Shown here in pieces: positions 30,905-44,455 of a stretch of 64,000 nt of DNA; position 1 is the stretch's first letter, and each line of letters begins with the position of its first letter. The notes beneath the pieces were generated by a model. The model was given only the letters and a program-made list of their open reading frames with translations, searched no databases and had not been told where the DNA came from. The translations under genes and the position numbers were made by a program. The stretch lies in assembly GCA_004764695.1 (NCBI GenBank), contig SMSO01000035.1:370001-434000 (forward strand), read 5' to 3'. The stretch comes from Schizochytrium sp. TIO01. Lineage: Eukaryota; Sar; Bigyra; Thraustochytrida; Thraustochytriidae.

Positions 30905-33900
30905 GCATAATTTGAAAGTGAGCATATCTAGTCCAGTTTGCTATCTCTTTTTACGTTTTGCGCACATTGCAATAGGTATACTCCAGTTGAGAGCCGGTGG
31001 AGGATACAGTGCAGGCATGTGACAATGATGTATTCTGTTATAATTGTTTCACTTTGAAGATTTTACTGAACTTTATATAATGATTTTTGTTATTGTAAAA
31101 TTAATCTTGCTCCCTTCCCCACTATCTACAACTTATTCTGATTATGTATTGTTCGCTGCGTCGGATGTTTGAGAGTGATCGGAGTATTCATTATATTATT
31201 AATGTATAACTAGAATATACGAGGCAGAGCCAGAAGACCAGCATAGCGCATTAGAACATATTAACATGTTTCTAGCACAATGCAAGAAATTTGAGGCATT
31301 GTCCATGTTCAAAGTAAGTATCCTTAGAAATTTACCACATGTAGTAGTTTATTTTTGATTTCACAAATCCAACCTCGTAAGGTAAGAATAATGATTAGGA
31401 GTTGAACTATCAAACATGAAACCCTATTTAACATCTGAAGACCTGATTTGGTCCATGTCCAAAGTTGGAAGCGAATCGTTAACATGGAGACATATTAATC
31501 TCATTGATTGCTTGTTCCAACAAAATCTGGTATTATGGTCCTATGAAAAGGCCAGCTCACCAGTTGATGGTTGAAAAATAAAACTTGAAAAACAAAAAAA
31601 GGGTTCTCAGAAGACCACGAGAAAGAGTTCATTTTCCTAGTGCGGTGTTGTGTTTTCGGACATATTTGGATGCTCCAACGGTGTTCATTCGAACAGTTCA
31701 GTTGGTGTACGCGCTCAGACACACTTATAACTTTGCACTGCATCCTTTTCACGTTGCCAAAAAGCGCGTCTGAAAAAATCCCCGCTGCTACAAAGAAAGT
31801 TAGGAAATGTGAGTCTTGTGGTATATTGTGTTTTCATGGACGCATTAGTGTATTAGCAAAGAGCGGGAAAAGAGACGCTTTGCTACCTTCACGCCTTTGA
31901 TTCCTGATCAGTGTTTCCGATTTCACTTCGTTCTCTACCAAACCTCAATCTATGGTGATGTCTACACTGCACAATGCACTCATCGTGCTCCCTCAAATGC
32001 AATTTTTTCCCTCCATCACTTTATGATTTAAGGTTTAAACGAAACGAGTTTGGGGTGGGGCATTTGTGGAATCACAGAGTGGAAGGGCCTAAAGCTAACT
32101 AGTAACTATTCACTGTGCGCACATCCAACGGGGGTTTCACATGAAAGTGCGCGAGCTCAATTTCGCGCTCTGGGCAGTGGTTGGGTGTTAAAATCCAATG
32201 GAGACTACGAGACTCCTTCTGAACGCGATTTTACTCACTTCTTCATTTGTTCAATTTCAAAATTCACAAAAAGAAAATGTAATGTGTTGTGTCTATTTAC
32301 TTGCCCTTTCCATTCATGAAAAAGGAGGTTCCCTCAAAATGGATAAACACAAAGCATCTGGTTGGTCATCGTGACTCATGGATGTTGGAGATTCCAAAGC
32401 GCAGAGGCGTGGGCATTCACCAGCAAATACACTGAGCGTATATATTATGTATCTGTACAACTTGAAAAAAAGAAAAAGAAAGAAAAAATCTTGACTTTTG
32501 ATAGAACAACAAGCTAAATGCAAGAATAAGAAAGTGTTGAAAAAAGTGAAAAGTGAAATAATCTCTGGGCCTGCATTTTTATAATTTTATTTTGTTTGTC
32601 TTCGAATTGGCCACTGAATTTAAGTATTTGCAACGTGCGCATTATTGTTAAAAAAGTTTTCAAGCACGACTTGTACGCGCTATGTTTTATCAAATTTTAA
32701 ATGAGAACATACCTGTAAATCTAGCTCATGACAACATCCTGAGGTATGGGTTCAAGCCCATTTGAAATCTGTTTTGCTTTCTTACGAAGGAAACGAATAT
32801 CTGCGATCAATTCTAATTAATCAGGTGAGGTAGTCGTAGTCCCAAGTCTTTCGCAGGTGCAGATGACGCTATCCTTGCGTGCCTCACATCAGCGAGTAGA
32901 AAAGATGACTTACGGATTTAGATTACAAGAGGATATGTATACTTAGGATCTCTCAAGACCCCAAACGCTTACAGGTTTGTAATTTAGTATAAATTTAAAA
33001 GAAAAAAATGTATCGTCAGAATTCTAAACCATTACTCCATCTAAGAAAGAAGATCAGTTGATTTCGACGCGATCCAATTGGGGCTCGCATGCGTCACTTC
33101 AGATGGTCATCGATGTCATGCGAGTAAAATATTCATTCGAACTGGCTTTTCAATCAACAATAAATAACTCCTACGGTTTGTCAAAGAACCTTCGCTCCTC
33201 CTTATTATTGTGATTTGTTTCGAAGAACAATGTTTGCATTACTTCATTTGTCTACCTACAAAGGAAATTTTCCCTTGTTTAAAGAAAAGATGGACGAAAA
33301 TTACTGGCATGTTGAGCATGTTTCACATAGAGTGGACATGCATGTCTTTTTGTCCAGGATAATCACTTGCACTAAAAAAGCTTATGATTGAGACGTGTAT
33401 TTTTATACGCGAGCTCGCAAGGAGAGGCCGAAAAAACAGGCTATATCAAAATTTGTAAAAGCTTCGCAGGACTCAACTATATCGACTATTAAGGGAGGGC
33501 ATTACAGTCCTCCCCCGAATAGAATCCATTTGGACTTTTCTTTTGATTAGCTAGTCAATTGGTCTAGAGAATAGAGTCAGCTTCCGCTGGCAATGTGCAC
33601 AGATGCACTGCGATGAAGCCACGGACATGTGCAAACCTATACTTCCAATGTACACTATTGCTTGTGCCTTTGGCACTGTGAGAAAAGCGGACCGACGAGC
33701 ACTTTATTGTATCTCTTTAAGCTCACAGTTGCTTGGCGGTTATCCTTGCTTAATGTAATTTCACATCATACAGGCGTTGGCATGCCTGGATAGTAGTTGC
33801 CGTAGTTTAAGATTATAAACTGCAGGCTTTTGCACCTCACGGGAGCGCATTAGGAGGTGTAATACTACTGTTACTATTTTTACAAAGTAGGAAACGAAAC

Positions 33901-34712
33901 GAAACGAACGAACGAACGAAACCAAAAGAAAAGAAAAGAAAGTCCTCTCTGGTACAGAGCAGCGTAGGTTTGGGATTTTTAATCGCACAAATTCAAGTTT
34001 CTGTCGAGGTCTTGCTGAGTGAATGTGCCATGAAACAAAGATCGTAGAAACGATTGACGCAGATCCCTCCTTGAGCAGCTTCAAAGTTCTCATTCCTTCG
34101 AGTGATAGCGGTAAGATAGTTAAACGTATCGTGTGTTGAAGGAAAGGGTCCCACGCTTTTCTGGCTACCGTTATTTCATTGTGTTGCGTGCAGGACACTC
34201 TATTTTATTATGGCACAAAAGCAAGGTCCTCAGCTCTGTCGCTGTCTCCACGTTTTGCTGTCAATCCTTGCTCTTCGCGACGGTCCATCGAACACCAAGC
34301 TCACAAGCTATCAATACATCATGTCGCTCTAGAGAATCAAATCACATGTGCGAATCACTCGTATTTGAGGTAAAGACCGAGCAAGAGCCTCAGTAGTAAA
34401 ATTATAGCAGTAGTAGTATCAATAATAGTGAAGTCGGTTTAACCGCCCTCGTTTCATCGATAGATCTCTCAACCAATCAGTCCCATGTAAAGCGGTCCCT
34501 GACTTCCTGGCGATGCTGCAGAGACAGCTTTAACTCAACCTCGCAATCAATCAACCAATCAACACGAGCTGTTTCTGCGATTCGCCTCAAGAGACGAGGC
34601 ACCACCATCATCATCAAAACTCAGTAGCGCCATCGTGTCCAAAGATCTCACTCTTTGCACGCATTTACGCATGCATCAACAAATCGATTGGGACTGAGTG
34701 CAGAGACATCTA

Positions 34713-34776
34713 TGCATCAATGCATCAATGTATCAATGTATCAATGTATCAATGTATCAATGTATCAATGTATCAA
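34713..34776. repeat. 8-bp tandem repeat TGTATCAA x8
   Basis: Eight units of 8 bp; the first two read TGCATCAA and the remaining six TGTATCAA. It is followed by degenerate TATC/TATG repeats to about 34812. Confidence 0.95.
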
Positions 34777-36384
34777 TCAATGTCTATTTATGTATCTATC
34801 TATGTATGTATCTCAAGGGCCGCTTGACCGTAGGAATGGATGGAATGGAATGTGTTCTTGTGCTGCGCTCTTGCAAAGCCTGCCTTCGCCAGCACGTCCT
34901 TCGAGGCTTTCGTCGAGTGAGTTCTTCCGCTTTCCAGGCCGGCCTCAGCTGCACGCCAGCGATTTTCCTCCAACGTGCAGCCATCGCCACTCGCTTTGTC
35001 TGCGACCACGACCACTTCGAAGGCATCATATCATCAATTCTCCTTCTTCAGCCATAGCATTCATTGGATTCGAATTGATCGAGACAATCTGTGCCTATCC
35101 ATCTAGGCGACTCTACAAGGCACTATTAGAGTTATCAATGGTGGTAATAATAAGACCTAAAGTCAACTTTCATTACTTTTTTTTTTTTTTACTTTTTTTT
35201 TAAATTCAAAAAATATTTATGTAAAATTCCTATTAGTTTAGATTAAAAAGTACTTTCGACTGAAATTATTGTATTACTTCGTATTATTATCTTAGCAATT
35301 TAATGTCAATGTCAAAGTTGGTGTATGCTTATTTGACTCGATTTTATTTTTCGAAATAAAAAACAAAATAAACATTAGAGGAAAGAAACTTGAACGAAAA
35401 AATAAAAAAGGAGTTAAAAAAAGTGAAAAGCGGAGAAGGAGAAAAAAAAAGAGTGGGTTCAACGTCAGCGTATCACGGGATCACAAACAGAGATTAGACC
35501 TCGTCCAACAGTTGCAGAAGCACACTTTCTTTTATTTATGTATTTACAAAGTATCCCTGAGAGGGGCGAAGGAAAAGAAAACAAGAACAAAGTATCAACA
35601 CTTGAAAGACGCGATTACAAATATATACAAATGGACTACAAAGAAACTGCGTTATTACTTTCATTTATTTTATATAAAACGATTGACTCAGACTGAGGTT
35701 TTCTTTTAATCTAAAAAAGTGCCTTCTATGTATTTATCATTTTATTAGTATTTCTTTAAAGTGAAAGAAAGAGTAACAGCAGTATACTGACGCACGCCCG
35801 ATTTGGAGCACACAGAACGCGGACCGCTTCAAAAGAAACAACTATTCGAGAAAACTGCTTCAGGCACCTTGATTTTCAAGCTCTGGAGGTAAACCGCTCA
35901 TTTTTTGGTTTGAACATAGCGATTCCGTGTCCTTATCTTAACGTGAATAACTATAACTTCTTTGTCATTATCCACGAACGGCAAAAAACATTTCCCACGA
36001 AAAAAAAATGTTTTAAAATTTAATAAATCAAATCAAATGAAATGAAAAGACGCTAGAAAGAAAGAGAGAAAGAGAGAAAGAAAAAAGTTGTAAGAACCCA
36101 AGAACACTTATACTTGCCTTATACTTGCACTACTTGTGCAGCCTTTGCGACCCCTAGTTTGCTACAGGTGTCGTCTGCAAAGCTGTGGTGTACTTTTACC
36201 CACAGAGTAAAGGATCATATACATCAACTCCAGCTAGCTGCGGGTTGAGCCCTATGGTGTACCTACGAACTAAAAGTAGTAGTATCAGCACAAATCACCT
36301 CTACACTTTCTTCTCTTATTCCCTATCGGGAATGATTTTTTATTTTTTTAATTTTCTTCTCTCTCCTGTTCCCTGCTTAGGTAG

Positions 36385-36400
36385 GCTAGCTAGCTAGCTA
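36385..36400. repeat. (TAGC)n short repeat
   Basis: About four self-complementary TAGC/GCTA units. The same unit recurs at 51963-51978. Confidence 0.8.
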
Positions 36401-37317
36401 CGTATAAATGAAAGGAGCCTCAAGAAACCAAACCCTCTATGAGGTGCTAGCTTGTCCCTAGGTACTATTAGGTCCGCCACTCCAAAGATTCCGAGGCTTT
36501 AGCTCTTAGAAAAATTGAAAAAGCATTATTATAACAACCACATCGATACAAGTGAGCAAAAAACCAAATAGCATCATAGGCACCTAATTCGTACCTTGTG
36601 CCTAACATGGAGAGCGCTACTGCCCTGAATTGAGGGTCGATGGACTACTTTATGTACCTTTCATAACCTCGTCTGTCGTGATAAACAAAAAAAATACCGA
36701 CACGAACGAAGAAGAACTAATTCCAGAGAAAAAATAAAGAAGGCTCAAAAGCTGAAGCTAAACTAAGATTTCTGCGATAGGTGAGCCATCTAACAGAGCG
36801 TTGAAAGATTTCAAGGAAACAGATGGATTACATCTGAAGTTTCTTCTTTCATTGCTAAAAGGATCCGCCTTTGGAGCCCAAATGAGCCCTTCTCGTGGGC
36901 GCGTACCTGGCTCCGCAGTGTGCGGGTGATGGATCTCTTTGGCTTGAGTTTGGCAACTTGTAAAACTAAACAAACAAACAAAGCTTCGATCGATTGCTGA
37001 TGCTCCACGAAGGCTTCAACGTTCATGAAGTAATCTAAGGCACTCCGCAGTTGTTCTCCTCCTCTCCTCAAAAGCCCCGTCGCCGCTGCGTAGTCTATAA
37101 AAGATTGCTTCGGACCTTGAATGGCTCGCGCCCCAAAGATCGAGCGATAGAGGTGATACCAGAGGAGTCCCGCTTTTCAAGATCGAGGTGCGCATAATCC
37201 AAATGAATCGTCGTAGTTTAGCAAACATCAATGAAAACAGCGACGAAACAATCCAACCCTCCAAAGATAAGACAAGGCTGCTTTAAAAAGAAATCGCAGC
37301 AAAGATAGCTAACACCT

Positions 37318-37446
37318 ATTACTACTACTACTACTACTACTACTACTATTACTACTATTAGTAATAGTAATAGTATTAGTAATAGTATTAGTAATAGTAA
37401 TAGTAATAGTAATAGTAATATTATTATTATTAGTAGTACTACTACA
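37318..37446. repeat. Composite trinucleotide array (ACT)n/(AGT,AAT)n/(ACT)n
   Basis: About 130 bp of 3-bp units, starting as (ACT)n, switching to AGT/AAT-type units and ending in TAGTAGTACTACTAC. ACT and AGT units are complementary, so one strand can fold back on itself. Confidence 0.9.
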
Positions 37447-37930
37447 ACTGTAACTAGTGCTAGCTTCTACTAATACTAACATAATAGCTGTAACCACGGC
37501 TAGCTTCTACTAATACTACTGCAGTGCTAGTGATAACTAGCAAGCTTATAGCGGCGGTGCGTACATCGCGAAACACCTGAAGTTTTCCCTTTTGCCAAGA
37601 ACGGAGCAGTGGCGAAGAAGGCGGCCTCAGCAGAGAGACTCAGGTTCGTGCCTCCCAAACTGAGCTCGGGCAGGGCGGCTGCTTTGTTATTTCTTATACG
37701 CTCCAGTCGGGGCGCCTTGTCTGCGAGCAGCTGAGTGCCGGGCGCGCTTATACGTGGGCAAGACGTGCGGTGAGCTTTGTTGGAAAAGCAAACATTTGGA
37801 ATCGCCCCTACCTGCCTACCGTAGATACTCTAGCTAGCTAGTGGGCGTTTCGGTTTTGTCTTTTATCTTTTAGTTTTTTTTAATTTAATTGTAAGAAATG
37901 ATTGAAGTAAAAAAATATTATTACGATTGA

Positions 37931-38014
37931 GAACGAACGAACGAATGAACGAATGAACGAATGAATGAACGAATGAATGAATGAATGAATGAATGAATGA
38001 ATGAATGAATGAAT
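37931..38014. repeat. (GAAC/GAAT)21 tetranucleotide array
   Basis: Twenty-one uninterrupted 4-bp units. The first part mixes GAAC and GAAT and the second part is pure GAAT, suggesting later expansion of the GAAT variant. Confidence 0.95.
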
Positions 38015-39775
38015 GGCAAGTTTAATGCGCGAGGAACTGGCTTTAGATCAAGATCCACTTTCGCTCACAATTTACCTTCGAACTGCAGTTGATCGAGAAC
38101 GCGGGGCCAGTGCTTGGAAAAAGCAAACAAAAAAGCTGCCTTCATATTCATCAATAAATTAAACATTCGCTCCAGTCTCTGTTGAGAGGTACAGTTTCGC
38201 GCAATGAAATGGTTGGGGAAAGCGCGATCTTGAAATTTTGCAGCTGGCTACCTGGTTCTCAAAATTCGCCTGCCGCTATCTCGTTACAGTTTGCTTGAAA
38301 CTTTGCGCCGAGCCTTTCCACACTCTTCACGCCACATGGATATATTTATAATTTTCATTCACCGCCATCGCCTTTCGCTGTGGCCTCAGATCTGCAGCTC
38401 TTCGAATCCCACGAACCTTTAATCAATCAACCAATCAATCACGATTTAGAAAAGCAGTATCTGCCCAGCCTGGATCTAGATACCTGAATCAGTGGTTACG
38501 AATTTCCATTCATTTTTTTATAACGTCATTTTCACTCTAAACCGATCACGCGTTCAAAAGCTTCGCGACTTTGCGAACATTCGCGAGCATTGTAAATTTA
38601 GAACACATCAAGGGCTAGCTTAAAGCGATGCTTAGTTTACTTTCGTACTAGCTTGAAGGACGGCCTTGCGCTCGACGTGACAAATTCCTGGATATATCTT
38701 CTATGAACTTGCAGGCGATTCTTTCGCTTGCCTTATAGAGATTCTCCTCGTCCAGCTTATTTGCAAAGGACATGGATAACCAAAGCAATTCGCAGTAATT
38801 TGTCAGAGGCCATTCCTAAAAAAGCCTTTTATTCTCTTTGGGTAGGTAGGTCTAAATAAGTAAACGAACAAATAAATAAACCCAGTAGTTTTGATCGACC
38901 GTTGCGCACAACTCCAAACACTACAGTCGCTTGGAAATCTGCCTATGGTTATCATTCGCGTTCTTTCTTCATTTTTTGTGCTCTAGTTTCCACTTTGAGT
39001 TTACATTCCTGTCTCCGGAGCCTGCTTCGTGAACTCACGAGCCCGCGCCCATGCGGTAATTGTCCTGTTTTGTATATTCCTCTCCCGCGGCTCTGAGAGA
39101 GCTTCAAGAATGCAATGAAGAGCGCGACGACTGTACCTGCAGAGGTTAATTTCATTTTAAAATTTAGAATTAACTATTTTTTAATCAAAATTAATTTTAA
39201 AATAAAATAAAACAACAGCAAACAAGAAGAGAGAAGGGAGTAACCCAAAAAAAAAGGAATGGCCGTTCGAACGCCATCCAAAAAGTCAGCTTGACCTACC
39301 CATTCGGATGCGGAATGCGTAGGTAGGTAGGCGTTAAATAAAACCACCTGCCTATTGGCGCTATTCTTGCGCCGCTTCGTGAAGCCACCTGTCGTCAGAT
39401 GGGTCTTTTGCACTTTGAAGTTCCCAATCCCTTTGTTGGTCCCTACTCAAGAACACAGGTCAGGAATGGTAACCCCTACCTACTTGTTGTAGTTGTTGTC
39501 GCTGTTGTTGTTGCTGTTATTGTTCTTTTTGGAATACCAGGTACTCAGTAGCCTTTTTATTTTATTTTCAGTTGTTGATTTTACAATTAAAAATAAGTTC
39601 TTTGAAACTATTATTAGATAAACTTTTATCATTAAATAAGTCTTATCTCCATTTCGAGGTTCCTATGAAGAAGAAGAGAAAACGCAAAAGAAGAAGAAGA
39701 AGAAGGAAAAACAAGGCTGGTTGAACCACTGATTTTTCATTAATTATTATTATTATTTTTTGTTTGTTTGCAAAA

Positions 39776-39804
39776 GCACCTTTGCACCTTTGCACCTTTG
39801 CAAC

Positions 39805-39852
<48 letters not shown>

Positions 39853-39854
39853 AA

Positions 39855-39888
<34 letters not shown>
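39776..39888. repeat. (GCACCTTT)3 followed by (GCAA)12-AAAA-(GCAA)8
   Basis: Three exact 8-bp GCACCTTT units at 39776-39799. Then come twelve GCAA units at 39805-39852, one AAAA interruption, and eight GCAA units at 39857-39888. All frames give Ala-Ser-Lys-Gln-type repeats, so long open frames here are artefacts. Confidence 0.95.
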
Positions 39889-40463
39889 AAAGAAAGAACA
39901 AACAAACATATACAAACGCGACAACAACAAAAAGCACACTGGCCAAAGCTACCTCGAACCGAACCGACCGGAGGGAAGGAGAGAAAGCACCCGGAGTTTA
40001 TGTACTCATTACCCAGCCATCTAACCAGGTATCCTCTCAAAGTTCACGTCCAGCGAGATCCTCTTCGAACCGTTTGTATTAAGGAAAGTGTGCGCCGCGT
40101 CGCTGTGGGAGGAGAGACAAAGCTACAGCTTTTGCAGCCAGTACTCCTGGAAGCACTTAGCTTCTCCCAGCACCGGATGTGGAAAGCTACCAGCTTTGCT
40201 TGGGAGGGTCTCGAGGCGACCTAGGTTCTTTCGACCTAGTGCCACCTTGGGCAGGCCTGGGCTGCCTCGAGCGCAGACTCTCTCTCTGTATCTCTGTTTT
40301 ACTCGGGAACAGCGCTCTTTTCTTCAGACCACGCTGCGATTGGAGACCTTCTCAGCGTCAGCCTCGGCCACCGCCTTTCTCACCTCTCGAGGCGACACAG
40401 AATAGCGCATTCCTTCTGCGTCTGCGGAGCAGCACTCGGCAAACTGCCTGGCCACCATCCACA

Positions 40464-40496
40464 TGCAATTGGCAATTGCAATTGCAATTGCAATTA
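40464..40496. repeat. (GCAATT)n hexanucleotide repeat
   Basis: Tandem GCAATT/ATTGCA units in a GC-rich island. GCAATTGC is palindromic, so each junction is self-complementary. Confidence 0.85.
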
Positions 40497-43124
40497 CACG
40501 CACTTGCGAACATGCGATGGCGATTGCAATTCATTTGGGAGTTTGGGCGGTCGGTCACATGTGCCACCAACTTCGGGGAGCGACGCGGCTGTGTCGGCAG
40601 GGAGATGAATGATGGCTGTAGCTCGCAGAGGAGGGTCTGTGCAAACGCTTTATGCTCACTTCCCTGGGGTATTGGACGACGCTTGCTCGATCTTGGGGAC
40701 GTGTTTGCTTGTGATTCCTGCTCGAGGAGACCTGAAATACACAAATCAGCGTGTGCGGCGGCATCAAGTTTTTTTGTATTTTCAACGGTTCTCAGAGACC
40801 CTTGGCTTGTCACCACTTGTGTAATCTTCGAGAGGCATGCTCGGGGAGGAAGCTGGAAATAGAGGTATCGCAACAACAAGGAGAAGAAGAAGAAAAGTTG
40901 TGCTTCGCAGTTGAACTGCACTCGAAGAACGACAGGCAATTTATTGACCCTCTGAACTTATGATTGTTTATCTATTTAGTTATTTGTTTATCTATGATTT
41001 GTTGAAATATTGAAATTAAAAAAATAGAAAGATAAAAAGTGAGATTAAAAAAAAGGAGTTGCAAGATGGAGAAAATCTGGATGAATATTTGCAGTGCCAG
41101 TGTTGCACAGAATAGTCAGTTTGAGAGAAAGCGCAACCTTGGCGAGACCCCTTTTGCAAGATTATACTCGATCATCCTCACCAGCATCCGCACTGGCTTC
41201 TAATCGCAAGGGAAGCAGGATTTGAGCGTCATATTGCAGTCATGGTGTTGCTGTCGCTCGTCACGAAATCCTTCTGATGACTACGTGCGAAGATTGGTAA
41301 TTGAAAGTTGAAATCATTATGCATTTCAACATATCAGACGTCATGTGACGGTTCGGGCAAGTCTAGTTATTTGAAGAGCAGGACAAGATTTGAAGATCTG
41401 TAAATTGTTAAATGAGCAAACTGTGTATGGCATTACAGTGGAACAAAGTACAGAATGGAGAATGATTGGGCCGTAGTTCTTCTTTCAAACAAGACGAGGA
41501 CCAATGATTTGAAACTTAAAGGTTCTGGAAATTTGCGAATTTATCTCTCTCTCTTTCTAAAGTATCCATCCCTCAAAATTTTGAAATGGCTCAAGAACAC
41601 AGATTTAGGACATGGTCCGAAAGAAACATGAGGTTGTAACGACCGATACTGGAATTTTGTAGACGTCCCTTGTGGCGTTTGCAAATGTGTGCTTCCTTGA
41701 GCGTTAGTTAGGTAATAGTAGTAAGTCGATCCGCAAGATTTAACAAGAACCCACCCTAAATTCAATTTTAAACGAAATCATGCCTTTCCTTTGTGTTTCT
41801 CTTGCAACCTTTGCCACTGTAAATTCTTACTTATTTTACTTTTACACTTGCTCTTAATTGATTCAATTGCGTTTGTGTTTCTCTTTCTATTATTGAATTT
41901 AATTGAAGGTGTAGATTTCTTAAAACTTTTCTAGTCTTGCATTTGTTTGTCTACCCCCAAGATCTATATGTTTTTTCTTTGAAAGTTAGTAGAAACATTC
42001 ATACGTAGGAATAACTCTTGACTGGTGCGAGTCTTCTGGTCATGAGTAATTGATTTGTTATTCTAACTGGATAGCTAGTAGACGCTTTTTCCAAATCACA
42101 TCAGGCGGAAGTGTCGCACCATTCGCCTTGTTTGAGATAAGCAATGGCTTTTGAGTAGAAAGAAAGATGTGCAATTAGTCAGGATGTGGGGATAAATGTA
42201 TCTTGAGTACTTTCAACGCTAAACTGTTTGAGAGTAAAACCCAAAGTACTATATTAATTAAAAAACAATTTTAAAAAAACAATGAGACAGGCTACTTGAA
42301 CTTGAGAAGATAAGCAAAGAAAAATGCTTTTCTAAAAGAAATATACTACTTTCAAAACAAGAGATGATGAATTTGACCAGACTAAAATTGATGCAAGAGA
42401 GCGCCGTGACTTACCTACCTCCTCGTCAGCTCCAGACATTAGGAGTTCATAATCAGCCCTCCGCCCATTTGCTGCATAAAGCTTCCCAAGACAAGCTGAA
42501 ACTTTTCTAGACATCAGTCAGGCATTCGGAAAAAAGCTCCAACCGAAGTCTGGTCGCAAGGGAAGCGTTTCCCACATGCGTAATGATTGCTGCCTGCCCG
42601 AGTGACTAAGGCACGTGCTTCTGAAGTTCGCTCGCCTAAGCGACGCAGGATTCCTCAACGCAAAGAATTTGCTCTCCAGCCATTTAATTTATCAATCAGC
42701 AGCATAACACTCAAGCAGTTCCCACATCCAAGTTGGCTTCTCTAGACGCTTCTCAAAAGAGCCTGGTGAGCGCACCTGCAAATCCGCATACAATCTATAC
42801 ACATTCGCGTGTATTTGGCGGGCGGGCCAACTGGAGTGTACACCTTAATCTGGCTAGTTACCGGCGCCAAAGCAGACAGAATCCACACGGCGTGAAGGCT
42901 GGCGAGTTCGTTGCTTCTTAGACAACAAAGCTCCTCTGGTCCGCTCTGCGCTCCAATGTATGCTCCAATGTACGGGTTAAACAACCAACAAAGAAAAAGG
43001 TGTGCTGTCTCCAGGTCCTTTCTGTACTTTCTGAGCTGTTCAAGCAGTCTCAGGAGTGTATCGATGAAACTCTTGCGAACGCCTTCTGTGGTTTCTGAGC
43101 TTGCCAACCAAGCCTTTGGAGGCC

Positions 43125-43172
43125 GGCAACCTTTGTGGCAACCTTTGTGGCAACCTTTGTGGCAACCTTTGT
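43125..43172. repeat. 12-bp tandem repeat GGCAACCTTTGT x4
   Basis: Four exact copies of a 12-mer at 43125-43136, 43137-43148, 43149-43160 and 43161-43172, inside a GC-rich island. The absence of any mismatch suggests a recent origin. Confidence 0.95.
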
Positions 43173-43928
43173 GCTCCTCGCTGGCCTTCTGGCTGCGAGG
43201 CGCCACGTGTTTGCGGGAAACCTACCTCTCGAGGTCGTCGTTCTTCTGGGGCCTGGCCTGAGTCGAGCCAAGGGCAGCCACGGCAGCAGGCCGACCAAGA
43301 GTTGACAGACCAAGCCAGCCAGCCAGCCTGCAGCCACCCACTTCTCTCCTCTCCTCGACCGTCCTAATCGCTCGCTCTCTCGCTCGATCGGTTCTGATGT
43401 CCCTCTCGCTCAAGACGCGCTCAAGACGGCGCATCTCCACGAGCGCTCGAGATAGATTGATTATCCATCCTTCGAGCGCCTGCACACGCGAGCGCCTGCC
43501 TGTTCAGGATCCAGTCTGCTTTGAGCGGCAGCTTTCACAGTCCCAACACTGTGGGAATCACCTAAAAGCCCCACCCCTCTGCAGAGAAGCCTATAGCTGT
43601 AATGCTGGAGCAGAACAGTTCTGTTCTGGCATACTGTAACTCGGGGTCGCTCGCAGCTGCGAGAGCTTGGGCGTGTTGCTGGCGTCGCTCGCTCGCTTGC
43701 TTACTTGCTTGATTGCTTGATTGCTTTCTCTGGCCCTTGGGTGTTTGTGCTCGTCTTCTTTGGCTTTGGAATGGGGAAGGGGTCGGGGTGGTGTCTGCTG
43801 CTTGCTCGCGAGAGTATCTTCTACACGGTGTTCTTGCTCTCACGCCGGGCGTCGCAAAAATTGTGTGGCGATGTTTTGTGATGTGTTACTACTGCAGATG
43901 TGTCTGTTCTTCTCCACAGACGCGCCTC

Positions 43929-43974
43929 TTTTTTTTTTTTTTTTTTTTTTTTTCTCCTTCCCCCCCCCCCCCCC
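43929..43974. repeat. T25 and C15 homopolymer runs
   Basis: T run at 43929-43953 and C run at 43960-43974 separated by CTCCTT, giving a long polypyrimidine tract. Lengths of such runs are prone to sequencing error. Confidence 0.9.
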
Positions 43975-44360
43975 TTTTCCCCCTTAATCTTTCTTCTCCC
44001 TTTCCTCTCTATTCGAGCACTCTCTGCTCTTGAGCGACGTTGGTGAAAGCATTGGAAGTATTATTTTCTTTCATTTTCAGTTAACGTTTTCAGAGAAGAG
44101 GAGACATGTTCAATTATCTTTTTAGTTTAATTGCTGTTTTTGAGAGAGAGTAATACGAAACACCCATGCAGTAGTAGAACAGGAAAAGAGTGACAGAGCG
44201 GCATTAAAAGTGAATTTCCTAGAGAATCACGCCGCTCAGGGTGGCAACAGCGTGCGTTCTTCCCACTCTCATTGAGTCACATGTGGCGGATTGATTCGCC
44301 CTCGACCTCAGTTGCTTACATATACACAACAATGTTCTTCTGCAAGTCGGAAGAAATAAA

Positions 44361-44455
44361 ATAAATTAATATAGAATTCAACAGAATACAATAGAATACA
44401 ATACAGTAGAATATAACAGAATAAAATAAAATAATATAATATAAATTGAAATGAA
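44361..44455. repeat. Degenerate AATA(C)/GAATA pentamer-decamer repeat
   Basis: About 95 bp of imperfect AATAC, GAATA and AAATA units, AT-rich. Confidence 0.7.

Noticed and set aside
32749-32759. GGTTCAAGCCC resembling a tRNA B box
   Set aside because: No matching A box or acceptor stem could be found in the surrounding 100 bases.
34655-35203. 182-codon frame with INVSMYQC-type repeats
   Set aside because: Begins at a TTG and its repeats are only the translation of the 8-bp TGTATCAA array.
39760-40224. Ala-Ser-Lys-Gln repeat proteins in all three plus frames and Leu-Ala-Cys repeats on the minus strand
   Set aside because: Product of the (GCAA)n array, which lacks stops in every frame.
40179-40939. 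Opposite-strand frames of 227 and 193 codons
   Set aside because: They overlap on opposite strands, the plus one starts at GTG, and composition shows no domain. GC-rich DNA explains the openness.
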